This document shows positions 18,355 to 28,440 of a stretch of 64,000 nt of DNA, in pieces. Source of the DNA: Sinimarinibacterium arenosum. GTDB taxonomy: Bacteria; Pseudomonadota; Gammaproteobacteria; Nevskiales; Nevskiaceae. Position numbers and translations under genes: made by a program. The stretch spans positions 1 to 64,000 of the forward strand of contig NZ_SUKF01000001.1 in NCBI RefSeq assembly GCF_005047655.1, written 5' to 3'. The first letter of the stretch is position 1. Each line of letters opens with the position of its first letter. The notes beneath the pieces were generated by a model that saw only the letters and a list, made by a program, of their open reading frames with translations, was not told the origin of the DNA and searched no databases.

Positions 18355-19059
18355 ATGAATCAGCCGCCCAAAGCCTTGTGGAGCGAACCGTGGCGGGACG
18401 TCGCGCCGCCGGAGCTGGTCGCCGCCCTGTCCGCACTGGGGCACTCCCGGCGGTTGGTCGACGGCGAGCTGTTGTATGCGCGGGGCGATCGCAGCCAGGA
18501 CCTGATCGGTGTGCGATCGGGTTTGATCCGCATGATCGGCTCGACCGCGGACGGCTACGAGGGTTTGCTTGGCCTGTACCGCCCCGGGACCTGGTTCGGC
18601 GAAATGTCATTCTTCGACGCGTTGCCGCGTCCGGCCGATGCCTATGCGGTGGGTGATACCGAGGTGCTGATCGTGCCGGCGGCGCCGCTGCGCGAAGTGC
18701 TGGATCGCCACCCGGTCTGGTATCGCGAATTCGCGCGGGTGTTGTGCCACAAGCTGCGCGTGGCGCTGGTGCACATCGAAAGCTCATTCCTGCCGCCGCA
18801 GGTGCGCATCGCGATCCGGTTGCTGGATCTGGCTGAAGCGTATGGCCGGCCGGTCGAGGCGGGGATCGAGATTGACCTGAGCCTGCCGCAGGAGGATCTG
18901 GCGCGCATGCTCGGACTGACGCGACAGAGCGTGAACAAGGAGCTGCGCGTGCTGCAGGCGCAGGGCGGGCTGCAGGTGCGGCGAGGGCGCATCACCCTCA
19001 CCGCGCCGGATGCGCTGCGTCAGCGGGTGCGCGACGCCGGGGGTGGCGACCTGCTCTGA
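18355..19059 (+). CDS. Crp/Fnr-family transcriptional regulator
   Basis: A 234-residue regulator with a cyclic-nucleotide-binding-like beta barrel (LLYARGDRSQDLIGVRSGLIR, GTWFGEMSFFD) and a C-terminal winged helix-turn-helix (LPQEDLARMLGLTRQSVNKELRVLQ) with the Crp-type recognition helix. The GE-S-FD turn resembles the nucleotide-binding loop, but the arginine-serine phosphate pair of true cAMP receptors is not seen (LPRPADAYAV instead), so the ligand may not be cAMP. No FNR-type N-terminal cysteines are present. It is divergent from the wax ester synthase gene, which it may regulate. Confidence 0.88.
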   Translation: MNQPPKALWSEPWRDVAPPELVAALSALGHSRRLVDGELLYARGDRSQDLIGVRSGLIRMIGSTADGYEGLLGLYRPGTWFGEMSFFDALPRPADAYAVGDTEVLIVPAAPLREVLDRHPVWYREFARVLCHKLRVALVHIESSFLPPQVRIAIRLLDLAEAYGRPVEAGIEIDLSLPQEDLARMLGLTRQSVNKELRVLQAQGGLQVRRGRITLTAPDALRQRVRDAGGGDLL

Positions 19060-19192
19060 GGTCCGCCGGCAACGCGTTCGCGGAGTGATGCGCTGATTGG
19101 GGCGTGTGTCGGCGTATTGACAGACACGCGGGTGCCGTCGCTCCAGAATCGGTGTCGGATCGCAGGACGGTTCGAACCCTGGAGGAAGCGCA

Positions 19193-19681
19193 ATGCGCAG
19201 CTACACGCAGTTGATGAACGAATACGAAAGCAGCCACCGCAACCCGGTCAACCGGGTGATCCACATGATCTGCGTGCCGCTGATCTACTTCACGTCGGTG
19301 GCGCTGTTGTGGAGCGCGTCGCTGGCCTGGCTGGTGCCGGGTGTTTCACCCGCGGTGGCGCCGTGGATCAATCTGGCAACTTTGCTCGCGCTGCCGGTGG
19401 CGGTGTTCTACGCCCGGCTGGGTGCCGGCAGTCTGTTCAGTGGCGTGCTGTGGATGCTGATCGCAGGTCTGGCCTGTTTCGCGCTGCAGGTGGCCGGCGT
19501 TGCCTTGCCGTGGATCGCCGTGCCGGTCTGGCTGGTCGCCTGGGTTGTGCAGATCTATGGTCACAAAATTGAAGGCGCCAAGCCGTCATTCTTCGACGAT
19601 GTGGTGTTCCTGCTGATCGGGCCGTTGTTTGTGCAGGCCAAGTTCGTCGCGCTGTTACAGCGTCGTCCGTTGCACGCCTGA
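19193..19681 (+). CDS. Mpo1-like / DUF962 membrane protein
   Basis: A 162-residue integral membrane protein of the DUF962 (yeast Mpo1/YGL010w) family. The N-terminus MRSYTQLMNEYESSHRNPVN followed by RVIHMICVP is the family signature with its conserved histidines, and YGHKIEGAKPSF near residues 120-135 carries the second conserved block. Yeast Mpo1 is an iron-dependent dioxygenase that removes one carbon from 2-hydroxy fatty acids; a lipid role here is inference. About four membrane helices. A good ribosome site (GGAGGAAG) precedes ATG 19193. It follows the Crp/Fnr gene by 133 bases and converges with argH. Confidence 0.85.
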   Translation: MRSYTQLMNEYESSHRNPVNRVIHMICVPLIYFTSVALLWSASLAWLVPGVSPAVAPWINLATLLALPVAVFYARLGAGSLFSGVLWMLIAGLACFALQVAGVALPWIAVPVWLVAWVVQIYGHKIEGAKPSFFDDVVFLLIGPLFVQAKFVALLQRRPLHA

Positions 19682-19708
19682 TTCGACACCGGGGGGTGGG
19701 GAAGCGAT

Positions 19709-19735
19709 CGGGCGGCCGGTGATCGGCCGCCCGCA
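19709..19735. terminator. Hairpin between convergent Mpo1-like gene and argH
   Basis: CGGGCGGCCG / CGGCCGCCCG (10 pairs, loop GTGAT) lies between two convergent genes. There is no clear U-tract on either side, so it may be a weak bidirectional terminator or an RNA end-protecting stem. Confidence 0.45.
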
Positions 19736-19752
19736 TCGTCTTGTCTGGCCCT

Positions 19753-21162
19753 CTAGTTCTTGGCGCGCGCTCTCGCGATCGCGGCGCGCACCTGCTCCGG
19801 CGCGGTGCCGCCGTAGCTGCGGCGTGCGGCGACGCTGGCGTCCAGCGTGATGTGGGCGTAGACGTCCTCGCCGATCAGCGCGCTGAACGCCTGCAGCTCG
19901 CCCAGTGGCAGCTCGGCCAGATCGCAGCCCTGCCGCGTTGCATGCGCCACGGCGCTGCCGACCACGTGATGCGCATCGCGGAATGGCAGTCCCTTCATGA
20001 CCAGATAGTCGGCTAGGTCGGTTGCGGTCGAAAATCCCTTGGCGGCCGCGGCACGGCAGTTGTCGTGACGGACCTTGATGGCCGGAATCATCTCGGCATA
20101 GACCTGCAGGCACAGGCTGACGGTGTCGACGGTGTCGAACAGCGGCGGCTTGTCTTCCTGGTTGTCGCGGTTATAGGCCAGCGGCTGGCCCTTCATCAGC
20201 ACCAGAAGCGCATTCAGATTACCGATCACACGGCCGGTCTTGCCGCGCACCAGCTCCGGCACGTCCGGATTCTTCTTCTGCGGCATGATCGAGGAGCCAG
20301 TGCAGAAACGGTCCGGAAGGTCGACGAAGCCGAACATCGGGCTTGCCCACAGGATCAGTTCCTCGCTCCAGCGCGACAGATGAATCAGGATCAGGCTGGC
20401 TGCGGCACAGAATTCGATCGCGTAGTCGCGGTCCGAAACGGTATCCAGCGAATTCTCGGTCACACCGTCAAAGCCGAGCTGTTCGGCGACGTAGTGGCGA
20501 TCGATCGGATAGACCGTGCCCGCCAGCGCCGCGGCACCCAGCGGCAGCAGGTTCATGCGCTTGCGGCAGTCGAGCAGTCGCGAACGGTCGCGCAGCATCT
20601 GTTCACGCCAGGCGAGCATGTGGTGACCGAAGGTGACCGGCTGCGCGATCTGCAGATGGGTGAAGCCGGGCATCACGGTGTCGGCCTCGCGCTCGGCCAG
20701 ATCCAGCAGGCCGCCGGCGACGCGGTCGATCAGCGGCACCAGCGCGTCGATGACGTCGCGCACGTACAGCCGCATGTCGGTGGCAACCTGATCATTGCGC
20801 GAACGGCCGGTGTGCAGGCGCTTGCCGGCGTCGCCGATCCGGTCGGTCAGGCGCGCTTCGATGTTCATGTGGACGTCTTCGAGCGCCTCGCTCCAGACGA
20901 AGCTGCCGGCCTCGATTTCGGCCAGGATGGCGTCGAGTCCGGCGACGATGGCCTCGGCGTCCGCCGAAGTCAGCACGCCGACCTTGGCCAGCATCCGCGC
21001 ATGCGCCTGCGAGCCGCGGATGTCCTGCCGATACAGGCGCGAATCGAAGCTGACCGACTCGGAAAACTTCTCCACCAGTGCCGAAGTGGATTCGGAAAAG
21101 CGACCGCCCCAGAGCTTCTGGTTGGCGGACGAGGAGTCTGACGATTTGCCTGAAGAGGACAT
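19753..21162 (-). CDS. argH: Argininosuccinate lyase
   Basis: Splits argininosuccinate into arginine and fumarate, the last step of arginine synthesis. The 469-residue protein starts with a Ser-rich leader, then KLWGGRFSE at about residue 16. The fumarase superfamily signature [16 protein letters not shown], with the catalytic serine loop, is at about residue 285. [13 protein letters not shown] and the [14 protein letters not shown] motif (catalytic histidine) are also present. ATG 21162 gives the family-length protein; the open frame extends further upstream but without protein-like sequence. The position next to algZ-algR-hemC matches pseudomonad gene order. Confidence 0.96.
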   Translation of the reverse strand: MSSSGKSSDSSSANQKLWGGRFSESTSALVEKFSESVSFDSRLYRQDIRGSQAHARMLAKVGVLTSADAEAIVAGLDAILAEIEAGSFVWSEALEDVHMNIEARLTDRIGDAGKRLHTGRSRNDQVATDMRLYVRDVIDALVPLIDRVAGGLLDLAEREADTVMPGFTHLQIAQPVTFGHHMLAWREQMLRDRSRLLDCRKRMNLLPLGAAALAGTVYPIDRHYVAEQLGFDGVTENSLDTVSDRDYAIEFCAAASLILIHLSRWSEELILWASPMFGFVDLPDRFCTGSSIMPQKKNPDVPELVRGKTGRVIGNLNALLVLMKGQPLAYNRDNQEDKPPLFDTVDTVSLCLQVYAEMIPAIKVRHDNCRAAAAKGFSTATDLADYLVMKGLPFRDAHHVVGSAVAHATRQGCDLAELPLGELQAFSALIGEDVYAHITLDASVAARRSYGGTAPEQVRAAIARARAKN

Positions 21163-21240
21163 GCGTATTCTGCGAAAGCCGGGGTTTATGCGCGGATTAT
21201 AGGCGCCGGGCGGTGGCCGTCGTTTGATCGTTATGCTTGA

Positions 21241-22383
21241 TTGGCGGCGTCCGCGCTGCGAAGCTTGCGCGATCTTCCGGCGCCCAGCCCCGTGCAAAGA
21301 ATCCGACCTCAGGCGGCGAACCAGTTCGATTTGATCCCCAACTTCTGTGAGGGCTGGGGGGTCGTGTCGCTGGCGTTCACGATGGAACTGGTGGCGATCG
21401 TCCTGACCCTGGGCGAGGGCACGACCGGCATGGCGGCGCTGGAACGCCTGCTGCTGACGTCGCTCTATCTGCAGTGGATCAGTCTGTGCTGTGCTGCGGC
21501 GATGTGCTGGGCACGGCGCTGGGTCCAGCGCGCGCGACCCAGCGTATTGTTCTTCTTCTGCTGGGGCATGCTGGTCCTGATCGTCATGGTCATTGCCGAT
21601 ATCGCTTACCGGCTCAGTCATTTCCTCAGCTGGGACTTCATTCTTCCGGCCGAGGGGAGACTCGCCTTCGTGCTGCGGCATACCGCCATTGCCGCAATTG
21701 TGGTGTTGCTGCTGCTGCGCTACTTCTGGGTGCGTAATCAGTGGTCGATGCAGGTCAAGGCCGAAGGTGAAGCGCGCTATCAGGCACTGAATGCGCGCAT
21801 CCGTCCGCACTTCCTGTTCAATTCGCTGAACAGCCTCGCCGCACTGATCCAGGTGCGGCCCGACGATGCAGAAATGATGGTCGAGGATCTCTCCGATCTG
21901 TTTCGCGCCAGTCTGGAAAAGCGTGGTCAGGTGGCTCAGCTGGTCGAGGAGATCGGCTTGTGTCATGCCTATCTGCGCATTGAGCGTCTGCGTCTGGGCG
22001 ACAAGCTGAAAGTCGAATGGGATGTGCCGGAAGAGCTGCTCGACTGGCTGGTACCGAAGCTGGTGGTGCAGCCACTGATCGAAAATGCGGTCCACCACGG
22101 GGTGTCGCGCCTGAAACAGGGCGGCGTCGTGCGGATTGCCGCGCGCGAAATCTTCGATCGCCTGGTGATCGAAGTGACCAATCCGATGGCGCCGGAGGAT
22201 TCCGAGCCCAGTCGCGGCAACAGTATTGCCATCGACAATATTGCCCAGCGCCTGAACCTGATTTACGGTGAGGGGGCGAGATTGGAGATGGGCCGGGACT
22301 TGCGCCTGGAGGGTGGGGTATATCGCTCGCGATTGGTGTTGCCGCGGCAGCCGCGTAGCGAGGGATTGTCAGATATAAGCTAG
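21241..22383 (+). CDS. algZ: LytS/AlgZ-type sensor histidine kinase
   Basis: A 5-6 helix membrane sensor (hydrophobic segments between about residues 40 and 162) followed by an atypical His-kinase of the LytS/YehU group: [20 protein letters not shown] with His190, and the ATP-site N-box [13 protein letters not shown]. Residue numbers count from TTG 21241, which follows an in-frame stop; GTG 21292 is an alternative that would begin 13 residues before the conserved DLIPNFCE. It lies 47 bases upstream of a LytTR response regulator, and the argH-algZ-algR-hemC order supports the AlgZ (FimS) assignment. In Pseudomonas this pair controls alginate, type IV pili and twitching; targets here are unknown. 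Confidence 0.88.
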   Translation: MAASALRSLRDLPAPSPVQRIRPQAANQFDLIPNFCEGWGVVSLAFTMELVAIVLTLGEGTTGMAALERLLLTSLYLQWISLCCAAAMCWARRWVQRARPSVLFFFCWGMLVLIVMVIADIAYRLSHFLSWDFILPAEGRLAFVLRHTAIAAIVVLLLLRYFWVRNQWSMQVKAEGEARYQALNARIRPHFLFNSLNSLAALIQVRPDDAEMMVEDLSDLFRASLEKRGQVAQLVEEIGLCHAYLRIERLRLGDKLKVEWDVPEELLDWLVPKLVVQPLIENAVHHGVSRLKQGGVVRIAAREIFDRLVIEVTNPMAPEDSEPSRGNSIAIDNIAQRLNLIYGEGARLEMGRDLRLEGGVYRSRLVLPRQPRSEGLSDIS

Positions 22384-22430
22384 AGTCCGGCGGTGGGTGC
22401 CGGTGCTGTGAAACCAGGGGAGCTACAAAG

Positions 22431-23174
22431 ATGCGTGTCGTGATTGTGGATGACGAGCCGTTGGCGCGTGAGCGGCTGAAGCGATTGCTGCAGGAGTTCC
22501 CCGGCTATGAAATTGTCGGCGAAGCCGGCGATGGTGAAACCGCACTGGACGTCATCGACGACGAAGAACCGGATCTGGTGCTGCTCGATATCCGCATGGG
22601 TGGCATCGACGGACTGCAGGTTGCGCGCCAGCTGGCAGAGATGGATGTGCCGCCGGCAGTGATTTTCACCACGGCCTATTCCGAGCACGCGCTGTCGGCA
22701 TTCGATGCCAGCGCCCAGGGTTATCTGCTCAAGCCGATCCGGCTCGACAAGCTGCGCGATGCGCTGCAGCGCGTGCGCAAGCCGACCCGTGCGCAGAAGC
22801 CTCAGACCGCGACCAGCAGCGATGGCGCGCCGCCCAAGCGCGAGTTCGTGCTGGCGACCACGCGCGATGGACTGGTGCGGGTGCCGGTCGACGACATTCT
22901 TTATTTTCTGGCGGACCAGAAATACACCACCGTGTGTCATCTGCACGGCGAAGTGCTGATCGAGGAGTCGCTGAAGACGCTGGAGCAGGACTTCGAGCCG
23001 GCCTTCCTGCGCGTGCATCGCAAGGCGCTGGTCAATACGCGCTACATCGCCGGTCTGGAGCGCGACCGCCAGGGTGAACAGCATCATTGGCTGAAGATCA
23101 AGCATGCCTCCGAACCGCTGCCGGTCTCGCGTCGTCGGCTGGCGGAAGTGCGCCGGTTCCTGACCGATTCCTGA
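22431..23174 (+). CDS. algR: LytTR-family response regulator AlgR
   Basis: A 247-residue regulator: receiver domain with acidic pocket Asp7/Asp8, phosphoacceptor Asp53 in LVLLDIRMGG and the conserved Lys in GYLLKPIRL, then a linker and a LytTR DNA-binding domain from about residue 140 (VPVDDILYFLADQKYTTV, FLRVHRKALVNTRYI). LytTR proteins bind tandem direct repeats through beta-strand contacts. The neighbour upstream is its likely kinase AlgZ, and hemC follows 82 bases after its stop. Confidence 0.92.
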   Translation: MRVVIVDDEPLARERLKRLLQEFPGYEIVGEAGDGETALDVIDDEEPDLVLLDIRMGGIDGLQVARQLAEMDVPPAVIFTTAYSEHALSAFDASAQGYLLKPIRLDKLRDALQRVRKPTRAQKPQTATSSDGAPPKREFVLATTRDGLVRVPVDDILYFLADQKYTTVCHLHGEVLIEESLKTLEQDFEPAFLRVHRKALVNTRYIAGLERDRQGEQHHWLKIKHASEPLPVSRRRLAEVRRFLTDS

Positions 23175-23256
23175 GCGTCATCGCCGGCTCGGGCGCAGAC
23201 GTTCGCGGGCGGACGTGCGAGGATAACGCCCCTTTTGAATGATCTTGCGCACCACC

Positions 23257-24180
23257 ATGCTCGTTCGTATCGCAACCCGCGAATCTCCGCTCGCCCTGTG
23301 GCAGGCTGAACACGTCAAGACGCGGTTGCTGGCGACGCATCCCGGTCTCGAGGTGGTGCTGGTGCCGATGACCACGCAGGGCGACCAGATGCTGTCCGCC
23401 CCGCTGTCCAACGTCGGCGGCAAGGGGTTGTTCGTCAAAGAGCTGGAACAGTGCATGCTCGATGGCGGCGCCGATCTCGCCGTGCATTCGATGAAGGATG
23501 TGCCGGTGGCGCAGCCGCCCGGTCTGTGCCTGACCGCCTTTCTCGACGGCGAGGATCCGCGCGACGCGTTCGTATCCAACACCTACGCCTGTCTGGATGA
23601 TCTGCCGCAGGGTGCCGTGGTCGGCACTTCAAGCCTGCGGCGGCAGGCACAGCTGCGCGCCTTGCGCCCGGATCTGAAGGTGATCGATCTTCGCGGCAAT
23701 GTTGGCACCCGCCTGCGCAAGCTGGATGAGGGGCAGTACGACGCCATTCTGCTCGCGTCTGCCGGTCTGATCCGGCTTGGTCTGGCAGCGCGCATTCGCG
23801 AACGATTCGAGCCGGCGCGGATGCTGCCGGCGATTGGCCAGGGCATCGTCGGCATCGAATGTCGCGACGATGATGAAACGACCCGCCAGCTGCTGGCGCC
23901 GCTGCATGATCCAGCGTCGGCGCTGCGCCTGCAGGCCGAACGCGCAATGAACGCCCGCCTCGGCGGAGCCTGCCAGGTGCCGGTGGCCGGGCATGCCGTA
24001 GTCACCTCGAAACAGGTGCGACTGGAGGGTCTGGTCGGAGCGCCCGATGGTAGCCGTCTGATCCGTGACCGCATCGAAGGCCCGGCCGAGCAGGCGACGG
24101 CGCTTGGCGAGCAGCTGGCGCAGCGCCTGCTTGACGCCGGTGCTGACGAGATTCTGCGCGCGCTGGGCATTGCGGTCTGA
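23257..24180 (+). CDS. hemC: Hydroxymethylbilane synthase (porphobilinogen deaminase)
   Basis: Joins four porphobilinogen units into hydroxymethylbilane in heme and cobalamin precursor synthesis. The 307-residue enzyme has the catalytic Asp81 (HSMKDVP), arginine-rich [16 protein letters not shown], and the dipyrromethane cofactor cysteine Cys239 in [17 protein letters not shown] 23257 gives the standard [16 protein letters not shown] start; an ATG six codons earlier is possible. It starts the hemCDXY operon. The product also supplies the corrin ring, relevant to the B12-dependent IcmF in this window, although the later cobalamin genes are not here. Confidence 0.96.
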   Translation: MLVRIATRESPLALWQAEHVKTRLLATHPGLEVVLVPMTTQGDQMLSAPLSNVGGKGLFVKELEQCMLDGGADLAVHSMKDVPVAQPPGLCLTAFLDGEDPRDAFVSNTYACLDDLPQGAVVGTSSLRRQAQLRALRPDLKVIDLRGNVGTRLRKLDEGQYDAILLASAGLIRLGLAARIRERFEPARMLPAIGQGIVGIECRDDDETTRQLLAPLHDPASALRLQAERAMNARLGGACQVPVAGHAVVTSKQVRLEGLVGAPDGSRLIRDRIEGPAEQATALGEQLAQRLLDAGADEILRALGIAV

Positions 24181-24183
24181 GCC

Positions 24184-24957
24184 ATGGCCGATGGCGTTCT
24201 GTCCGGGCTGAGTGTGCTGGTGACACGACCGGCGCACCAGGCGGATGCCCTGTGCCGGGCACTCGAAGAACGCGGCGCGCGGGTGGCACGGCTGCCGCTG
24301 CAGGCGGTCGAGCCGACTCGGCACGCGGCGCAGGTTGCGCGCGTGTTGCAGCAGTGGCGTGACGCGCAGGTCTGGATTTTCACCAGTGTCAACGCCGTAC
24401 GTTTTGCGCGCCAGCTCGATGCCGGTGTCTGGCCGACGGCAGCGATCGCAGTGGGTCCGGCAACGGCGGCGGCATTGCAGCAGCTGGGTATTGATCCGAT
24501 CGTTCCCGACTCGCATGACAGCGAGGGCGTCCTGGCGCTGCCGGTACTGCAACAGGTGCGTGCGGCACGCATCCTGATCGTGACGGGTGAGGGGGGGCGC
24601 GATCTGCTGCAACGCAGTCTGCGCGCGCACGGGGCCGAAGTTGAACGCGCCGAGGTGTATCGCCGCGTACATCTGCCACATGCGCCCGACGCCGTCGCTG
24701 CCGCGCTGCAGGATATCGATGTCGCCTTGGTCGGAAATGGCGAAGCGCTGCAGCGTCTGGTGACGCTGACGCCGGAGCCACAGCGCGCGCAGTTGTTGCG
24801 GCTGCAGCTGGTTGTGCCAAGCCTGCGTGTGGTAGAACAAGCGACTGCCCTGGGCTTTGCCCGGCCGCCACTGGTCCCCGATCAGATGGCCGATTCGGCA
24901 TTCGTGCGGTGCCTGGAACAGTGGTACAGCACCCCCACCGATGAGAGGAGTTCATGA
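24184..24957 (+). CDS. hemD: Uroporphyrinogen-III synthase
   Basis: Closes and inverts ring D of hydroxymethylbilane to give uroporphyrinogen III. The 257-residue protein shows the weakly conserved HemD fold: LSVLVTRPAHQADALCRALE at the N-terminus, WIFTSVNAVRF, a GPATAAAL turn, ILIVTGEGGRDLLQRSL and a C-terminal helix. It begins three bases after hemC and its stop overlaps the start of hemX (ATGA at 24954-24957), indicating translational coupling. Confidence 0.93.
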   Translation: MADGVLSGLSVLVTRPAHQADALCRALEERGARVARLPLQAVEPTRHAAQVARVLQQWRDAQVWIFTSVNAVRFARQLDAGVWPTAAIAVGPATAAALQQLGIDPIVPDSHDSEGVLALPVLQQVRAARILIVTGEGGRDLLQRSLRAHGAEVERAEVYRRVHLPHAPDAVAAALQDIDVALVGNGEALQRLVTLTPEPQRAQLLRLQLVVPSLRVVEQATALGFARPPLVPDQMADSAFVRCLEQWYSTPTDERSS

Positions 24958-26219
24958 CCGACGACAAGACCGCTGCCGAGCCTGCACCGCACACGCCGCA
25001 GGTATCAGCGCCGTCCTCGGCCAGCCCGGCAGCCGATCCGGCTGCAAAGCCGAAGCCTGCTGCCGATTCCCCGGAGCCATCAACCGCCAAGACAGATGCG
25101 GACAAGGCGGTCTCGGCGAAAGTGGATCCCAAAGTTGATTCCAAGGCTGAAACCCAGGCGGCCGCGGCGTCCAAGGCGCGGCCGAGCACCGCCGTGGTCC
25201 CTCCTGCAGCACCACGGCAGCGTTCGGCATGGCCCTGGGTTTTGCTGCTGTTTCTGGTCGTGGTCGCCGGGGTTGGCGCGGCGGCGTGGTATGGCAGCCA
25301 CTACCTGTGGGGCGAATTTGCCGCGCGGGACGAGAAAATCAGTGCGCTGACGCAGACCGTCGAGGCCCTGCAGGCGCAGGCCGCGCAAACGCAACAGCGC
25401 GTTGCGGATCAGACGCCGCAGCTGCAGCGCAATGCTGCGAGTGTGGCGCGTCTGGGCGAACGCATGGATGCGCAAGATGCAGCGGTGGGCGCCATGCGTG
25501 AAGAGCTCAGTGGCGGACGCCTGCGTGTACAGCTTGCGATCGTCGAACAGCTGCTGGTGCTGGCGGCGGATCGCTTGCAGGTTGCGCGGGATGTTCCTGC
25601 GGCACTGACCGCGCTGCAGGCCGCGGATGATCATCTGGCCGCGATGAAGGATCCCCGGGTATTTGCGGTACGACAGGCGATTGCCGATGAGCGCGCCGCG
25701 CTGCGTGCAGTGGCCTTGCCCGACGAAACCGGCATCGCGCTGACCTTGGCGAGTCTGTCGGCGCGGGCGGCGCAATTGCCATTCGTGGCCCGTTTGCCGG
25801 ATCACTTCAGCGCTGTGCCGACCGCGGCGGCGCCCGTCAGTGAAACGGCGACGCGTTGGCAGCAACTGTGGCTGTCGATCCGCACAGTGCTGTCCAGCAT
25901 GTTCACGATCCGTCGTGATGCCGGCCCTTCGCCGACCCTGCTGTCGGTCGAGCAGGAAGGCTTGATCGTGCAGGTGCTGACCTTGAAGCTCGAGGGGGCG
26001 CGGCTGTCGTTGTTGCGTGGGGACAGTGCCGGCTTCCGCGAATACTGCGAATCCGCCGTCGCCTGGCTTGACGACTACTTCCGCGGTGAAGATTCCGGCG
26101 TGCAGGCCGCGCGTGCCGAGTTGCTGCGCTTGCAGCAGGTGCAGCTGAGTCCGCCGCTGCCCGAAGTCGGGCGCAGTCTTGAATTGCTGCGTCAGCACCT
26201 GGAGTCCGAACCGCAATGA
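24954..26219 (+). CDS. hemX: HemX-like membrane protein
   Basis: A 421-residue protein of the HemX family, often named uroporphyrin-III C-methyltransferase by position, but without any methyltransferase motif. It has an Ala/Pro/Lys-rich cytoplasmic leader (residues 1-90), one membrane helix (about 92-112), a predicted coiled coil (about 118-175) and a periplasmic helical domain ending in SLELLRQHLESEP. Probably a scaffold or partner of HemY; function unproven. Overlaps both neighbours by four bases. Confidence 0.87.
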   Translation: MTDDKTAAEPAPHTPQVSAPSSASPAADPAAKPKPAADSPEPSTAKTDADKAVSAKVDPKVDSKAETQAAAASKARPSTAVVPPAAPRQRSAWPWVLLLFLVVVAGVGAAAWYGSHYLWGEFAARDEKISALTQTVEALQAQAAQTQQRVADQTPQLQRNAASVARLGERMDAQDAAVGAMREELSGGRLRVQLAIVEQLLVLAADRLQVARDVPAALTALQAADDHLAAMKDPRVFAVRQAIADERAALRAVALPDETGIALTLASLSARAAQLPFVARLPDHFSAVPTAAAPVSETATRWQQLWLSIRTVLSSMFTIRRDAGPSPTLLSVEQEGLIVQVLTLKLEGARLSLLRGDSAGFREYCESAVAWLDDYFRGEDSGVQAARAELLRLQQVQLSPPLPEVGRSLELLRQHLESEPQ

Positions 26220-27460
26220 TCAGGTGGCTGCTGATCGGCGTGCTGGTGCTGGCACTGGGCGCCGCGACCGCGTATTTCCTGCGTCCCGAAACCGGCTATG
26301 TGCTGGTCAGCTTCCATGGCTGGATCGTCGAGACCTCGGTACTGGGGCTGGTGATCAGCTTGGTTGTCGGCATGCTCGGTGTCTGGTTGCTGCTGCGCTT
26401 CGTCAGCGGCAGTGTGAGTCTGCCGTGGACCGTGCGCAGCGCGCTGGATCGACGTCGGCGCGATCGAGCCCAGACTTCGTTCGAGTCCGGCTTGTTGCAT
26501 CTGCTCGAGGGCAACTGGAAGCGCGCCGAGATCGAGCTGGTGCGCCGTGCTGCGGACCACCATGCCGCGCACCTGAACTACCTGGCGGCGGCGCGCGCGG
26601 CGCAGCGCCTCGGCGCTGCGGCACGGCGTGACCGCTACCTCGATCTGGCGCTGTCGCTGGCGCCGGAGATGCAACGCGCGACGCTGCTGACGCAGGCGGA
26701 ACTGCAGCTCGAGCGCGGCGAAGCCGTGTCGGCACGGCACACGCTGGAACGCCTGCGTGCGGTGGATGCCAAGCATCCGTATGCGATGGCCCTGCAGGCC
26801 GAGAGTCTGTTCCGGATGGGGGAATGGGAAGACCTGCGCGTGCTGCTCAGCAGTGATGCTGCGACACAAGCGCTGACTTCCGCGCGTCGCCGCGAAATGC
26901 TCGAACGCTGCCTGATCGAGCGCATGAGCGCTGCCGAGCAGGAGGCGCGACTCGATCAGCTGAAGGCGCTGTGGGATGCCAGTCCGCGCGAGGCGCGGCA
27001 GTGGCCGGCGGTGCGCGCGCACTACGCGCAGAGTCTGCTGCGCCTGAACGCGCAGGCGGACGCACTGGCGGTCGCCACCGAGACGCTGAACCGCGAGTGG
27101 GATGCGTCGCTGGCGAAGGTCTATGGCGAAGCCGTTTCAGGTGACGCGCTGGGACAGCTCGCCTCCGTCGAACAATGGCTGTCACGCTACGGCGAACGTC
27201 CCGAGCTGCTGATTGCAGCGGGGCATGCGTGCTTGCGCAATCGCTTGTGGGGCAAGGCGCGCAGTTATCTGGAGGCAGTTATCCGCGAGACGCCGTCAGC
27301 GGCTGCCTATCTGGCACTGGCGCAGATCTGCGAGGCAACACAGAAACCCGAGGAGGCGGTGGCGTATTACCGCCAGGGCCTGCAGGCACAGGCGCTGATC
27401 GCGCCACAGTCCGGCAATCCCTTGGCTCAGCCGACGCCCGGCCAGGTTTCAAAAGCGTAG
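26216..27460 (+). CDS. hemY: HemY-like TPR membrane protein
   Basis: A 414-residue inner membrane protein with two N-terminal helices (about 1-22 and 40-60) and a cytoplasmic TPR domain (FESGLLHLLEGNWKRAEIEL, SARHTLERLRAVDAKHPYA, KARSYLEAVIRETP). It is the proteobacterial HemY of the hemCDXY operon and unrelated to the Bacillus protoporphyrinogen oxidase of the same name. A role in heme pathway assembly is suggested for the family. The start overlaps hemX by four bases, and its 3' end overlaps the convergent reductase gene by 34 bases. Confidence 0.9.
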   Translation: MIRWLLIGVLVLALGAATAYFLRPETGYVLVSFHGWIVETSVLGLVISLVVGMLGVWLLLRFVSGSVSLPWTVRSALDRRRRDRAQTSFESGLLHLLEGNWKRAEIELVRRAADHHAAHLNYLAAARAAQRLGAAARRDRYLDLALSLAPEMQRATLLTQAELQLERGEAVSARHTLERLRAVDAKHPYAMALQAESLFRMGEWEDLRVLLSSDAATQALTSARRREMLERCLIERMSAAEQEARLDQLKALWDASPREARQWPAVRAHYAQSLLRLNAQADALAVATETLNREWDASLAKVYGEAVSGDALGQLASVEQWLSRYGERPELLIAAGHACLRNRLWGKARSYLEAVIRETPSAAAYLALAQICEATQKPEEAVAYYRQGLQAQALIAPQSGNPLAQPTPGQVSKA

Positions 27461-28440
27461 TCGAAGGCGTCGTAGAACAGCTGATCCGGATCGCCGCCGG
27501 CAGCAATGAACGCGTCTTTGCCGGCGCGTACCATCGCCGGGGGGCCGGACAGATACGCCGCATGGGTGTGCAAGTCGGCGTGATCGCGCAGCGCCGCGGC
27601 ATGGACGAAGCCGGTGGCCCCATTCCAGCCGGTGTCCGGCTCGGACAGAACCGGCCGATATGCAAACTGCGGGTGCGCCTGCGCCAACTGCGTCAACTCG
27701 GCGTCCAGATACAGATCCCGCTGAGCGCGTACGCCCCAGTACAGGTGCACCGGACGCTGCGACTGTGGCAGTAGCGACTGCAGCATCGCGCGCAGTGGCG
27801 CGATCCCGGTACCGCCGGCGATCATCACGATCGGTCGCGTGTCCTCGCGCAGGTAGAACGCGCCAAGCGGTCCTTCGAAACGCAGCATCGCGCGATCGGG
27901 CATTTCGTGCGCAGCCCACTGCGCGAAGCGACCGCCCGGAGTCACCCGCACATGCAATTCGATGAATTCGCCGTTGGGCGCATTGGCGATCGAAAAGCTG
28001 CGGCGGCGGCCGTCATCGAGCAGCAGATCAATGTACTGGCCCGGCAGATAGTGCAGGGTCTTGCCCTTGGGCAGTTTCAGCTGCAGCCGGAGTACGTCGT
28101 GCGCCAGCCACGAGCGCATCTGGACCCGGCAGGGCCAGATTTGCGGACGCAGCGCATCCAGATCGGCCGGCTGATGCAGGTCGATGCGCAGATCGCTCTG
28201 CGGCTGTGCCAGACACATCAGGATATAGCCGGCATCGATTTCCGCGGTGGACAGGGCAGGCGGTGGCAATCGATGGGCGACGTTGCCATCAAGCAGGCGC
28301 ACGCGGCACGAAGCGCAGCCCCCAGACTGACAGCCGAACGGCAGCGCCAGATGCTGGCGCAGGCCGGCCTGCAGGATGGTTTCGTCGGGCTCGACCGTGA
28401 AGCTCTGCGGCCGGTCCGACAGGTACACTCGATAGCTCAT
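27427..28440 (-). CDS. [2Fe-2S] ferredoxin-flavin reductase (CDP-6-deoxyglucoseen reductase-like)
   Basis: A 337-residue electron-transfer protein with an N-terminal plant-type ferredoxin, cysteines 37, 42, 45 and 76 (FGCQSGGCASCRVRL, LMCLAQPQ), then an FAD domain with RRRSFSIANAP and an NAD(P)H domain with GGTGIAPLRAML and YLSGPPAMV. The order ferredoxin-FAD-NAD is that of AscD, phenol hydroxylase and benzoate dioxygenase reductases. No oxygenase is adjacent; it could serve the KshA-like oxygenase at 34099, about 5.7 kb away, but that is inference. Its start codon shares bases with the divergent SDR gene start, and its end overlaps hemY. Confidence 0.87.
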   Translation of the reverse strand: MSYRVYLSDRPQSFTVEPDETILQAGLRQHLALPFGCQSGGCASCRVRLLDGNVAHRLPPPALSTAEIDAGYILMCLAQPQSDLRIDLHQPADLDALRPQIWPCRVQMRSWLAHDVLRLQLKLPKGKTLHYLPGQYIDLLLDDGRRRSFSIANAPNGEFIELHVRVTPGGRFAQWAAHEMPDRAMLRFEGPLGAFYLREDTRPIVMIAGGTGIAPLRAMLQSLLPQSQRPVHLYWGVRAQRDLYLDAELTQLAQAHPQFAYRPVLSEPDTGWNGATGFVHAAALRDHADLHTHAAYLSGPPAMVRAGKDAFIAAGGDPDQLFYDAFDYAFETWPGVG